From an uncultured Prevotella sp. (GTDB lineage: Bacteria; Bacteroidota; Bacteroidia; Bacteroidales; Bacteroidaceae), in contig CAMTJK010000165.1 of the NCBI GenBank assembly GCA_947072805.1, positions 1 through 7,132 of the forward strand: a stretch of DNA of 7,132 nucleotides. Reading direction: 5' to 3'. The notes under the pieces were generated by a model. That model was not told where the DNA came from. It saw only the letters and a list, made by a program, of their open reading frames with translations, and ran no database searches. Positions within the stretch are counted from its first letter, which is position 1; each line of letters opens with the position of its first letter. Positions 1-5,505 of this stretch are shown here, piece after piece. The position numbers and the translations under genes are program-made.

Positions 1-51
1 CAAATAGCGCGGCTTATAGTTAAAAGACGTAAAAAAAGAGTACAAATGCCG

Positions 52-91
52 TTTGTTCTTGCATTATTATGAAATATAATGTTTACCTTTG
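52..91 (+). promoter_or_regulatory. Promoter of tRNA-Phe (Bacteroidetes type)
   Basis: The sequence TACCTTTG at 84-91 matches the Bacteroidetes -7 consensus TAnnTTTG exactly. The best -33 candidate is TTCTTG at 56-61, with a 22-nt spacer, slightly longer than the usual 19-21. A TTTG at 52-55 is too far away to be a good partner. Transcription would start around position 97-99, leaving about 16 nt of leader before the mature tRNA. The position just upstream of a tRNA gene supports the call. Confidence 0.6.
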
Positions 92-113
92 CAACCGCAA
101 AAAGCAACCAGAT

Positions 114-186
114 GGTGCCATAGCTCAGTTGGTAGAGCAAAGGACTGAAAATCCTTGTGTCACTGGTTCGATTCCCGTTGGCACCA
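114..186 (+). tRNA. tRNA-Phe (anticodon GAA)
   Basis: The region folds into a 73-nt cloverleaf. The acceptor stem 114-120/179-185 has 7 perfect pairs. The D arm is GCTC (123-126) with GAGC (135-138). The anticodon stem is AAGGA (140-144) with TCCTT (152-156), and the loop CTGAAAA places anticodon GAA at 147-149. The variable loop is 5 nt, the T loop is TTCGATT (167-173), and the discriminator is A186. No 3' CCA is encoded (CTC follows), so it must be added after transcription. The T stem ACTGG (162-166) with CCCGT (174-178) contains one T-C mismatch (164 with 176). It stands alone, has its own promoter and terminator, and supplies phenylalanine for UUU/UUC codons. Confidence 0.95.
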
Positions 187-200
187 CTCCTCCTTTCATT

Positions 201-235
201 AGCCCTGTTCGCGAAAGCGGCAGGGTTTTATTTTT
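201..235 (+). terminator. Rho-independent terminator of tRNA-Phe
   Basis: CCCTG (203-207) pairs with CAGGG (221-225). Inside it, CGC (210-212) pairs with GCG (217-219) around a GAAA tetraloop, with a small TT/G internal bulge. The stem is followed by TTTTATTTTT. It lies 15 nt after the tRNA 3' end on the same strand, as expected for the end of a monocistronic tRNA transcript. Confidence 0.8.
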
Positions 236-266
236 CCCTGCAGTCTTCATTTTGGCATCGCGATAT

Positions 267-318
267 AAAAGATATTGCTGCAACCTACATCGTAAGTAAA
301 GTTGCAGCAATCTTTATT
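267..318 (-). terminator. Probable terminator of the sppA-lpxK-punA-thiL operon
   Basis: TTGCTGCAAC (275-284) and GTTGCAGCAA (301-310) form a 10-bp perfect inverted repeat with a 16-nt loop. The outer AAAG/CTTT pairs extend it past a 2-nt bulge. Read on the minus strand the 3' side continues as TATCTTTTATAT, an imperfect U-rich tail, about 45-95 nt beyond the thiL stop. The dyad has A/T-rich flanks on both sides, so it may also act on the + strand as a backup for the tRNA transcript. The region 319-360 shows nothing else. Confidence 0.6.
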
Positions 319-360
319 AATTTCGTTATACAGCCCGTTCGCCGGAACAAGACAGAAGCG

Positions 361-1425
361 TCAGCTTAGCGGATTCCAGCCCTGTGCTTTCAGTTCAAAC
401 TCATTGTCATCACGAGTAACAAGCACATGTCCGAGACTTTCCTTCGTTACATGTCCTATAAGGCGCACACCCTCAAGAGCGTTAATCTTTTCGTAGTCGC
501 CTATTGGCACCGTGAAGAGCAACTCATAGTCTTCTCCTCCATTCAATGCACACGTTGTCACGTTCATGTTCAACTCTTCTGCCATGACCGCAGTCTGGTA
601 GTCAATAGGCAGATTCTTCTCGAACACACGGCATCCCACCTTACTCTGCTTGCATATGTGCAACAGTTCGCTCGACAATCCGTCGCTTATATCCATCATG
701 GCAGTGGGACGTATGTTGGCTTCACGTAAAAGTGCTGTAATATCGCCTCGTGCTTCAGCTTTCAGCTGCCTTTGCAAGAGATATTCCCTGCCTGCAAATT
801 CGGGCTGGAAGTTGGCGAGTTCTTCCAAAGCTTTCTTGTCACCCTTCTTTTTGGCTTCATTCACCTGCTGGTAATACACCGACTTCTCGCGTTCGAGCAG
901 CTGTAGTCCCATATATGCTGCACCAAGGTCGCCCGAAACACATATCAGGTCGGTCTCTTTCGCTCCGTTACGGTATACGATATCTTCTTTTGCAGCCTCC
1001 CCTATACAGGTTATGCTGATGGCAAGTCCCGTATACGAAGATGTGGTGTCGCCTCCCACTATATCTACATTCCACTTTCTGCAGGCAGCTTTCATACCTG
1101 CATACAATGTCTCTATGTCCTCTACCGTGAAGCGTTTTCCTATGGCAAGGCTGACGGTCAGTTGGCGCGGCGTACCGTTCATGGCAAAAACGTCACTCAT
1201 ATTGACCATTGCCGCCTTGTATCCCAGATTATAGAGGTCTGTATATGTGAGGTCAAAATGAACCCCTTCCATCAGCAGGTCGGTTGTGACGAGCACCTCC
1301 TTGTCGGGATAATGCAGTACTGCGCAGTCATCCCCCACCCCTCGCACTGTCGATTCGTTCTTCGTTTCTATATCGGCGGTGAGACGGTCAATAAGTCCGA
1401 ACTCACCGAGTTTAGATATTTCCAT
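361..1425 (-). CDS. thiL: Thiamine-monophosphate kinase ThiL
   Basis: ThiL phosphorylates thiamine monophosphate with ATP to thiamine diphosphate, the last step of cofactor synthesis in the cytoplasm. The 354-residue protein shows the family's ordered motifs: GVGDDCAVL near 29-37, the metal/nucleotide-binding segment TTDLLMEGVHF (47-57), KAAMVNMSDVFAMNG (70-84), GGDT (124-127), VSGDLGAAYMGL (163-174), MDISDGLSSELL (244-255) and NGGEDYELLFTVP (295-307), ending in GWNPLS. It is longer than the E. coli enzyme (about 325). The extra length appears to be a lysine/glutamate-rich, probably helical insert around 180-215, which I believe is usual in Bacteroidetes. It is the last gene of the operon, 37 nt after punA. 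The ATG at 1425 gives the complete N-terminus (EFGLIDRL); no strong Shine-Dalgarno is seen, as is normal in this phylum. Confidence 0.95.
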   Translation of the reverse strand: MEISKLGEFGLIDRLTADIETKNESTVRGVGDDCAVLHYPDKEVLVTTDLLMEGVHFDLTYTDLYNLGYKAAMVNMSDVFAMNGTPRQLTVSLAIGKRFTVEDIETLYAGMKAACRKWNVDIVGGDTTSSYTGLAISITCIGEAAKEDIVYRNGAKETDLICVSGDLGAAYMGLQLLEREKSVYYQQVNEAKKKGDKKALEELANFQPEFAGREYLLQRQLKAEARGDITALLREANIRPTAMMDISDGLSSELLHICKQSKVGCRVFEKNLPIDYQTAVMAEELNMNVTTCALNGGEDYELLFTVPIGDYEKINALEGVRLIGHVTKESLGHVLVTRDDNEFELKAQGWNPLS

Positions 1426-1461
1426 TCAGTAAATAAGTGTTGTGTTGAAACATTCAGTCTT

Positions 1462-2271
1462 TCAGCTTCTGTTTATCATCTCGCGCATTATCTCCGTCAT
1501 AAGAGGCTGTGCGTTGTTAGCAGCAATCTGCACCTCTTCGTGGCTCACCTCGACGGGAGTGTCTTCCAGTCCGAGGTCGGTGATGATGCTTATTCCGAAC
1601 GTTCTAATACCGCAGTGATGAGCGACTATTACTTCCGGAACCGTACTCATTCCCACAGCATCACCTCCCATGCGGTGATACATCTTATATTCTGCCGGGG
1701 TTTCGAAAGTAGGTCCCTGGACACCGAGGTAAACACCATGAACTACACGTATGTTCTTCTCTTCGGCAATACTGTCGGCTAACGCAACGAGCGACTTGTC
1801 GTACGTCTCGTGCATGTCGGGGAAGCGTGGACCGGTGGGGAAATTCTTGCCACGCAGCGGATGCTCGGGGAAGAAGTTTATATGGTCGGTTATTATCATC
1901 AGGTCGCCTATCTTGAATTCAGGGTTCATGCCTCCCGAAGCATTAGAAACAAAAAGCGTCTCTATGCCCAGTTCGTACATTACGCGTATGGGGAACGTTA
2001 CTTCCTTCATGGAGTATCCCTCATAATAGTGGAAGCGGCCCTGCATTGCCATGATATCCTTGTTCCCGAGCTTGCCGAAGATGAGTTTTCCGCTATGTCC
2101 CTCTACCGTGGATACGGGGAAATTGGGAATGTCGGAGTAAGCAAACTCATAGGTATCAGTTATTTCTGAAGCTAATTGTCCGAGACCGGTGCCCAGAATG
2201 ATTGCTGTCTTTGGACTTGTTGTCATCCTTTGCTTTAACCAGGATGCTGTTTCTTGAATTTTTTCGTACAT
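1462..2271 (-). CDS. punA: Purine-nucleoside phosphorylase (trimeric PNP/MTAP family)
   Basis: This enzyme splits purine (deoxy)ribonucleosides with phosphate into base and (deoxy)ribose 1-phosphate in purine salvage. The 269-residue protein has the trimeric-PNP motifs: phosphate-binding ILGTGLG (25-31), EGHSGKL (57-63), MQGRFHYYEG (76-85; R79 and H81 match human R84 and H86), SNASGGMN (109-116), VQGPTFETPAEY (184-195; E190 matches human E201) and DAVGMSTVPEV (204-214; M208 matches human M219). Spacing from M208 places D232 (in ISIITDLG) at the position of human N243, the residue that reads the 6-position of the base. A shift in base preference is therefore possible. The ATG lies inside the end of lpxK (116-nt overlap), which implies translational coupling. 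The start is supported because the N-terminal helix before GTGLG is needed for full family length. Confidence 0.93.
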   Translation of the reverse strand: MYEKIQETASWLKQRMTTSPKTAIILGTGLGQLASEITDTYEFAYSDIPNFPVSTVEGHSGKLIFGKLGNKDIMAMQGRFHYYEGYSMKEVTFPIRVMYELGIETLFVSNASGGMNPEFKIGDLMIITDHINFFPEHPLRGKNFPTGPRFPDMHETYDKSLVALADSIAEEKNIRVVHGVYLGVQGPTFETPAEYKMYHRMGGDAVGMSTVPEVIVAHHCGIRTFGISIITDLGLEDTPVEVSHEEVQIAANNAQPLMTEIMREMINRS

Positions 2272-3328
2272 ATCCGATTATTTTTTCGTTAAAAGTATCT
2301 TCTTGATCAAGCATGAAACGTATGCGCACGGGCAACACGTATATATTATGCCTTACGTTGTCGCTCAGTCCGGCAAGCCCGAAAATTCTTGTCGCGTCCT
2401 TTTCGGTTGTGATTATTATTTTCGGTTCTGGCAGTTGCTCGAAAGCATTGTTTATTTTCTCCACGTCGTCTGGCGTGAATGCGTGATGGTCGCTGAACGT
2501 GAGCGGATGTATGTTGTCAGTAAAAGGTTTCAGGTCTATAATCATCTGCTTTGGCGAAGCTATTCCGGTAAGCAGCAGTACATGTTCCTCTCTGCCGAGT
2601 GTCTCCAGTGTCCGTTCTTCTCCGCAGAATATCGGCTGCAGCGCATCATAATCGAGCGTTGTAAAGAACAGTTGCTGGTAGGGATAGAGGTTCATTGCCT
2701 TGGTAATGACGCGGAAGTTCATGGGCTTCAGCTCTTTCGGGCATTTTGTCACTATCACTATATCGGCGCGATTCTTGCCCGACAGCGGCTCACGCAGTCG
2801 TCCTGCCGGCAGCAACGTATCGTAAATGATAAGGCGATGGTAATCGACAAGCAGTATATTGACGCCCGGATTGACGTACCGATGCTGGAATGCGTCGTCG
2901 AGCAGCACCACATCAATGTCCTTCACCACCTCGTTTCCTATGAGAATGTCCACGCCATGACATCTGTTTTTGTCCACAGCCACGGTTACCTTCGGATATT
3001 TCTTCTTCATCTGATACGGTTCGTCGCCGATATCCGCCACGGTAGAGTCGGCATCGGCGAGCACAAAGCCGCGGCTCTTGCGCTTATAGCCTCTGCTAAG
3101 CACTGCCACATTGAATTTGTCTTTAAGCAGCCTTACAAGATATTCCACATGGGGTGTCTTTCCCGTGCCGCCCACCGTAATGTTACCGACGGATATCATG
3201 GGAACGTCGAAACTGCGGCTTTTGAGCACACCTATTTCGAACAGTTTGTTGCGAAAGTCCACAAGCATACCGTATATCCAACTCAACGGCAACAGCCAGC
3301 GGTTTATCTTGATAAAGTCTCCTTCCAT
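2156..3328 (-). CDS. lpxK: Tetraacyldisaccharide 4'-kinase LpxK (lipid A synthesis)
   Basis: LpxK phosphorylates the 4' position of the tetraacyldisaccharide 1-phosphate to give lipid IVA at the inner face of the cytoplasmic membrane. The 390-residue protein starts with a membrane-associating helix (about 10-27). It then has SVGNITVGGTGKTP (46-59) containing the P-loop GGTGKTP, followed by VLSRGYKRKSRGF (76-88), GDEP (101-104), LLDDAFQHR (142-150; metal/catalytic aspartates), LPAGRLREPL (173-182), a late SDHHAF (279-284) and TTEKDATR (307-314). All are family hallmarks. The conserved fold seems to end near YVRKNSRNS (353-361). The last ~30 residues are hydrophilic and lysine/serine/asparagine-rich and are encoded over the start of punA in another frame. 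It begins 10 nt after the sppA stop, so it is almost certainly co-transcribed with sppA. Confidence 0.95.
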   Translation of the reverse strand: MEGDFIKINRWLLPLSWIYGMLVDFRNKLFEIGVLKSRSFDVPMISVGNITVGGTGKTPHVEYLVRLLKDKFNVAVLSRGYKRKSRGFVLADADSTVADIGDEPYQMKKKYPKVTVAVDKNRCHGVDILIGNEVVKDIDVVLLDDAFQHRYVNPGVNILLVDYHRLIIYDTLLPAGRLREPLSGKNRADIVIVTKCPKELKPMNFRVITKAMNLYPYQQLFFTTLDYDALQPIFCGEERTLETLGREEHVLLLTGIASPKQMIIDLKPFTDNIHPLTFSDHHAFTPDDVEKINNAFEQLPEPKIIITTEKDATRIFGLAGLSDNVRHNIYVLPVRIRFMLDQEDTFNEKIIGYVRKNSRNSILVKAKDDNKSKDSNHSGHRSRTISFRNN

Positions 3329-3338
3329 CTGCTTTATG

Positions 3339-5108
3339 TTATTTTATGGTAATGATATAAGGCATACGTGCCTGTATAGCATCATGCTTACTGATGTTTT
3401 TCATCAATGCAAACGGCTTGTAGTATTCTCCGAGTACTTCCTGCATGCTCTCGTCAAGATTGTTTTTGGGCGAGATATCGTCCATCAGTCTTTCGAGTAT
3501 GCCCGGCTTTTCGGGATATGATACGGTTTTATATTCCTTGAGCTTGGCCAGTTGGGCAGCCTTTTCCACCGCCTTTCCTATGCCTCCCATGCCGTCCACG
3601 AGTTTCTGGTCGAGCGCATCGGCTCCTGTCCATACGCGTCCCTGTGCTACAGCTTCCACAGCCTCTACAGTCATGCCTCTTCCGTCTGCCACACGCTTGC
3701 GGAAAAGGCTGTAACCGCGGTCGATATATTCGTTGAGCATCGCTAATTCCTCTTCGTTGAAAGGACGTGCCTGCGTACCGAATGCACTGTGTTTGTTAGT
3801 CTTTACCTCGTCAAACTTCACGCCGAGTTTCTCCGTCAGCAGTCCGCTGAAGTCGGGAAACATTCCGAAGATTCCTATACTTCCGGTGAGTGTGGTCGGT
3901 TCTGCGAAGATATAGTTTGCGGCACAACTTATATAGTAGCCACCTGAAGCCGCATAGCCTCCCATAGACACTACGACGGGCTTCTTCGCTTTCAGATTCA
4001 TCACCGAGTGCCATATCTGCTCTGAAGCGTAGGCACTGCCGCCGCCGGAATTTACTCTCAGTACGACGGCTTTCACGTCATCGTCGTCTGCAAGTTCGTC
4101 AAGATCACGGCAAACGTCTTCCGAGGCGATGCAGGAAGTAGCGGAAATGCCTCCGGGTGCACTTTCCACAATGTCGCCAAAAGCATAATATACAGCTATT
4201 TCCTCACCTTTCTGCTCCTTGCCTTCCACTCCTGACATTTCGGCGAGCGACAACTGTGATATCTCCTCGTCATCCTTTATGCCGAGCCGTTTCTTTATTT
4301 CCTTTTTCACTTCATCGGCATACACTATTCCGTCCACAAGTTTCAGCTTCAGATAATCGTCGGCAGAAACTAGAGCCATGTTGCGATCAGCATATTCGTT
4401 GAGTTTGTCAGCGGTTATCTTGCGGCTTTCGCCCACTTCCTTCACCATTACCTTCCATATCCCGTTCACATAGGCAGTTACCTGTTCTCTGTTGGGCTCG
4501 CTCATGCCGTCGGCTGTAAACATCTCGGGTGCGCTTTTGTATTTGCCGACCTTCGAGAGTTGCATTTTCACGCCGAACTTAGCCATCATGTCCTTCAGAT
4601 ATATCGACTGTGCTGCCAGTCCGTGCCAGTCGAGCATGCCCTGGGGATTAATCAGCACCTTGTCGGCCACGGAACATATATAATATGTGCCTTGTGTGTA
4701 CTGGTCGGCGTATGCGACAATCCATTTACCGCTCGACTTAAAGTCGGCAAGTTCGTCTCTTATTGCCTTCATCGAGGCGGGAGCGTCGGGCGTGAACACT
4801 CCCGACTCTATGTAGATACCCTTTATCTTGTCGTTCTCCTTGGCTTTCTTTATCGATGAGAGCATGTCTTCAAGACTGAGATTGCTGCTTTCATTGCCCG
4901 TTATCACACCGAGAACATCGTTGCCGACACGTTCTTCGAGCGTACCGGAGAGGTTTATCACCATTACGGAATTGTCATTGACAGACACGGGTGCCTCGTT
5001 GGAAGCCACCAATCCGATGATAGTCACGAGACCTATCAATCCCATCACCACCGATACTACAACCATACCCGTTATGGTTGCAAGTGTGTACTTGATAAAA
5101 TCTTTCAT
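3339..5108 (-). CDS. sppA: Signal peptide peptidase SppA, long (67K) type
   Basis: SppA is a membrane-bound serine protease that degrades signal peptides left after secretion. The 589-residue length matches the double-domain E. coli type. One N-terminal transmembrane segment (about 7-35) is followed by two ClpP/crotonase-like domains (roughly 45-275 and 305-530). The catalytic dyad is visible: K191 in KVGKYKSAPEMF (186-197), equivalent to E. coli K209, and S388 in GGYAASGGYY (383-392), equivalent to S409. The substrate-groove motif, normally NSPGGS, reads NSGGGSAYASEQIW (353-366), so a proline is replaced by glycine. The C-terminus (540-589) is a less conserved tail. The ATG at 5108 gives the complete anchor and is preceded by an A/G-rich stretch (GAAGAAA). 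It is the first gene of the operon, with a leader of about 135 nt. Confidence 0.95.
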   Translation of the reverse strand: MKDFIKYTLATITGMVVVSVVMGLIGLVTIIGLVASNEAPVSVNDNSVMVINLSGTLEERVGNDVLGVITGNESSNLSLEDMLSSIKKAKENDKIKGIYIESGVFTPDAPASMKAIRDELADFKSSGKWIVAYADQYTQGTYYICSVADKVLINPQGMLDWHGLAAQSIYLKDMMAKFGVKMQLSKVGKYKSAPEMFTADGMSEPNREQVTAYVNGIWKVMVKEVGESRKITADKLNEYADRNMALVSADDYLKLKLVDGIVYADEVKKEIKKRLGIKDDEEISQLSLAEMSGVEGKEQKGEEIAVYYAFGDIVESAPGGISATSCIASEDVCRDLDELADDDDVKAVVLRVNSGGGSAYASEQIWHSVMNLKAKKPVVVSMGGYAASGGYYISCAANYIFAEPTTLTGSIGIFGMFPDFSGLLTEKLGVKFDEVKTNKHSAFGTQARPFNEEELAMLNEYIDRGYSLFRKRVADGRGMTVEAVEAVAQGRVWTGADALDQKLVDGMGGIGKAVEKAAQLAKLKEYKTVSYPEKPGILERLMDDISPKNNLDESMQEVLGEYYKPFALMKNISKHDAIQARMPYIITIK

Positions 5109-5170
5109 TTTCTTCGTTTGAGTTGTTGTTCTTTAATTTTTTTTCAATGGATCTCACTGTGCAACATATC

Positions 5171-5194
5171 CGCCCTGCCGGTGCCGTTCGGGCG
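5171..5194 (-). other. GC-rich hairpin in the sppA leader
   Basis: CGCCC (5171-5175) and GGGCG (5190-5194) are a perfect 5-bp inverted repeat around a 14-nt loop. A second 5-bp hairpin, GGCTG (5224-5228) with CAGCC (5239-5243), would sit at the very 5' end of the transcript. The leader DNA (about 5160-5245) is clearly GC-richer than the AT-rich DNA around it. No known riboswitch class is recognised. Confidence 0.35.
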
Positions 5195-5225
5195 CAATGC
5201 CGGATGGTTTGGATGTCGTTGCCGG
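5176..5225 (-). repeat. Three CCGGCA motifs with exact 22-nt period
   Basis: On the + strand TGCCGG occurs at 5176-5181, 5198-5203 and 5220-5225, spaced exactly 22 nt apart. On the minus strand each CCGGCA is preceded at the same distance by C-n-A-A, so the similarity extends to a loose 15-nt unit. The array lies just downstream of the predicted sppA start site. It could be a tandem protein-binding site or an RNA repeat; degenerate copies by chance are also possible. Confidence 0.35.
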
Positions 5226-5250
5226 CTGTTTTTGCACGCAGCCATGATTG

Positions 5251-5258
5251 CAAAATTA
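5251..5258 (-). promoter_or_regulatory. Probable -7 box of the sppA operon promoter
   Basis: Read on the minus strand, 5258 to 5251 is TAATTTTG, an exact match to the Bacteroidetes -7 element TAnnTTTG. No TTTG lies at the usual 19-21-nt distance; the nearest (5296-5293) is 34 nt away, so the -33 element is weak or absent. The predicted start near 5245 gives an approximately 135-nt leader before sppA. No other good promoter is seen upstream of the operon. Confidence 0.5.
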
Positions 5259-5286
5259 GTTATTTTTATTCATTTACGCTCTTTCA

Positions 5287-5317
5287 CAGTGTCAAAAAAG
5301 CGCAAAAAGCCATCATT
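5287..5317 (+). repeat. Upstream element shared with 7094-7113
   Basis: CAGTGTCAAAA (5287-5297) recurs exactly at 7094-7104. AAAAGCCATCATT (5305-5317) recurs at 7101-7113 with one change (T for C). The left copy looks like the right one with about 11 extra bases, where AAAAAGC is nearly duplicated. Both copies lie upstream of + strand -7-like sequences, so a shared regulatory element is likely. Confidence 0.4.
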
Positions 5318-5345
5318 TATCCCTTATATATATAATAAGGTATAT

Positions 5346-5368
5346 AAAATGTCATTACCGCAAGGTAA
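5346..5368 (+). repeat. Second shared element and small hairpin
   Basis: AAAATGTCATTA (5346-5357) recurs exactly at 7033-7044, and in both places GGTAA follows (directly or after a 6-nt gap). In the left copy TTACC (5355-5359) and GGTAA (5364-5368) form a perfect 5-bp stem with a GCAA tetraloop. An AT dyad, CCTTAT (5322-5327) with ATAAGG (5335-5340), lies just upstream. Confidence 0.4.
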
Positions 5369-5410
5369 CTGAAGGCAACATGACGCGCCTATTCCTCACT
5401 GACAATGACC

Positions 5411-5418
5411 TGACGTCA
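5411..5418. promoter_or_regulatory. TGACGTCA palindrome, possible operator
   Basis: This is a perfect 8-bp palindrome about 45 nt upstream of the GH28 -7 box. TGAC also occurs at 5381, 5400 and 5406, making four copies within 35 nt. An inverted pair AATGACC (5404-5410) and GGTCATT (5443-5449) brackets the terminator hairpin and overlaps the -33 element. The clustering suggests regulator binding, but no regulator gene is present to name it. Confidence 0.3.
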
Positions 5419-5442
5419 CGCCGCAGAGAGGCGTTTTTATTT
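5418..5442 (+). terminator. Orphan terminator-like hairpin upstream of the GH28 gene
   Basis: ACGCC (5418-5422) pairs with GGCGT (5430-5434) around a 7-nt loop and is followed by TTTTTATTT. No + strand gene lies upstream within the divergent region. The hairpin could end a small RNA, act as an attenuator on longer transcripts, or insulate the GH28 promoter. The U-tract overlaps that promoter's -33 element. On the minus strand it has no U-tract. Confidence 0.5.
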
Positions 5443-5471
5443 GGTCATTTCGTATTAAATCATTAACTTTG
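5440..5471 (+). promoter_or_regulatory. Promoter of the GH28 gene (near-consensus Bacteroidetes type)
   Basis: TTTG at 5440-5443 and TAACTTTG at 5464-5471 match the Bacteroidetes -33 and -7 elements with a 20-nt spacer, the strongest promoter match in the window. Transcription should start near 5477, about 28 nt before the ATG. The leader is A/T-rich (CAAAAACAAATTATTT) with no Shine-Dalgarno, typical of the phylum. Confidence 0.75.
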
Positions 5472-5505
5472 TGCGCAATACTAATCAAAAACAAATTATT
5501 TTAGC

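Noticed and set aside
69..299. 76-codon + strand frame over the tRNA
   Set aside because: It runs through the tRNA-Phe gene and its terminator, so it cannot be a protein gene.
1162..1782. 206-codon + strand frame spanning the thiL/punA junction
   Set aside because: It is antisense to two well-supported genes with no motif; it is a by-product of their codon composition.
2303..3352. 349-codon + strand frame opposite lpxK
   Set aside because: It is antisense to a clear lpxK gene, is rich in His/Cys/Tyr/Val as expected of a shadow frame, and has no recognisable domain or promoter.
4975..5253. 92-codon minus-strand frame covering the sppA leader and start
   Set aside because: It begins at a TTG, reads through the start of sppA in another frame and has no family similarity.
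5331..5336. TATAAT as a sigma-70 -10 box for a small RNA
   Set aside because: Bacteroidetes promoters use TAnnTTTG; the match sits in a simple AT repeat with no suitable -35 element.
5118..5372. + strand frames of 84 and 70 codons in the sppA/GH28 intergenic region
   Set aside because: They start with TTG, run antisense to the sppA leader, have low-complexity composition and resemble no family. No promoter fits them.
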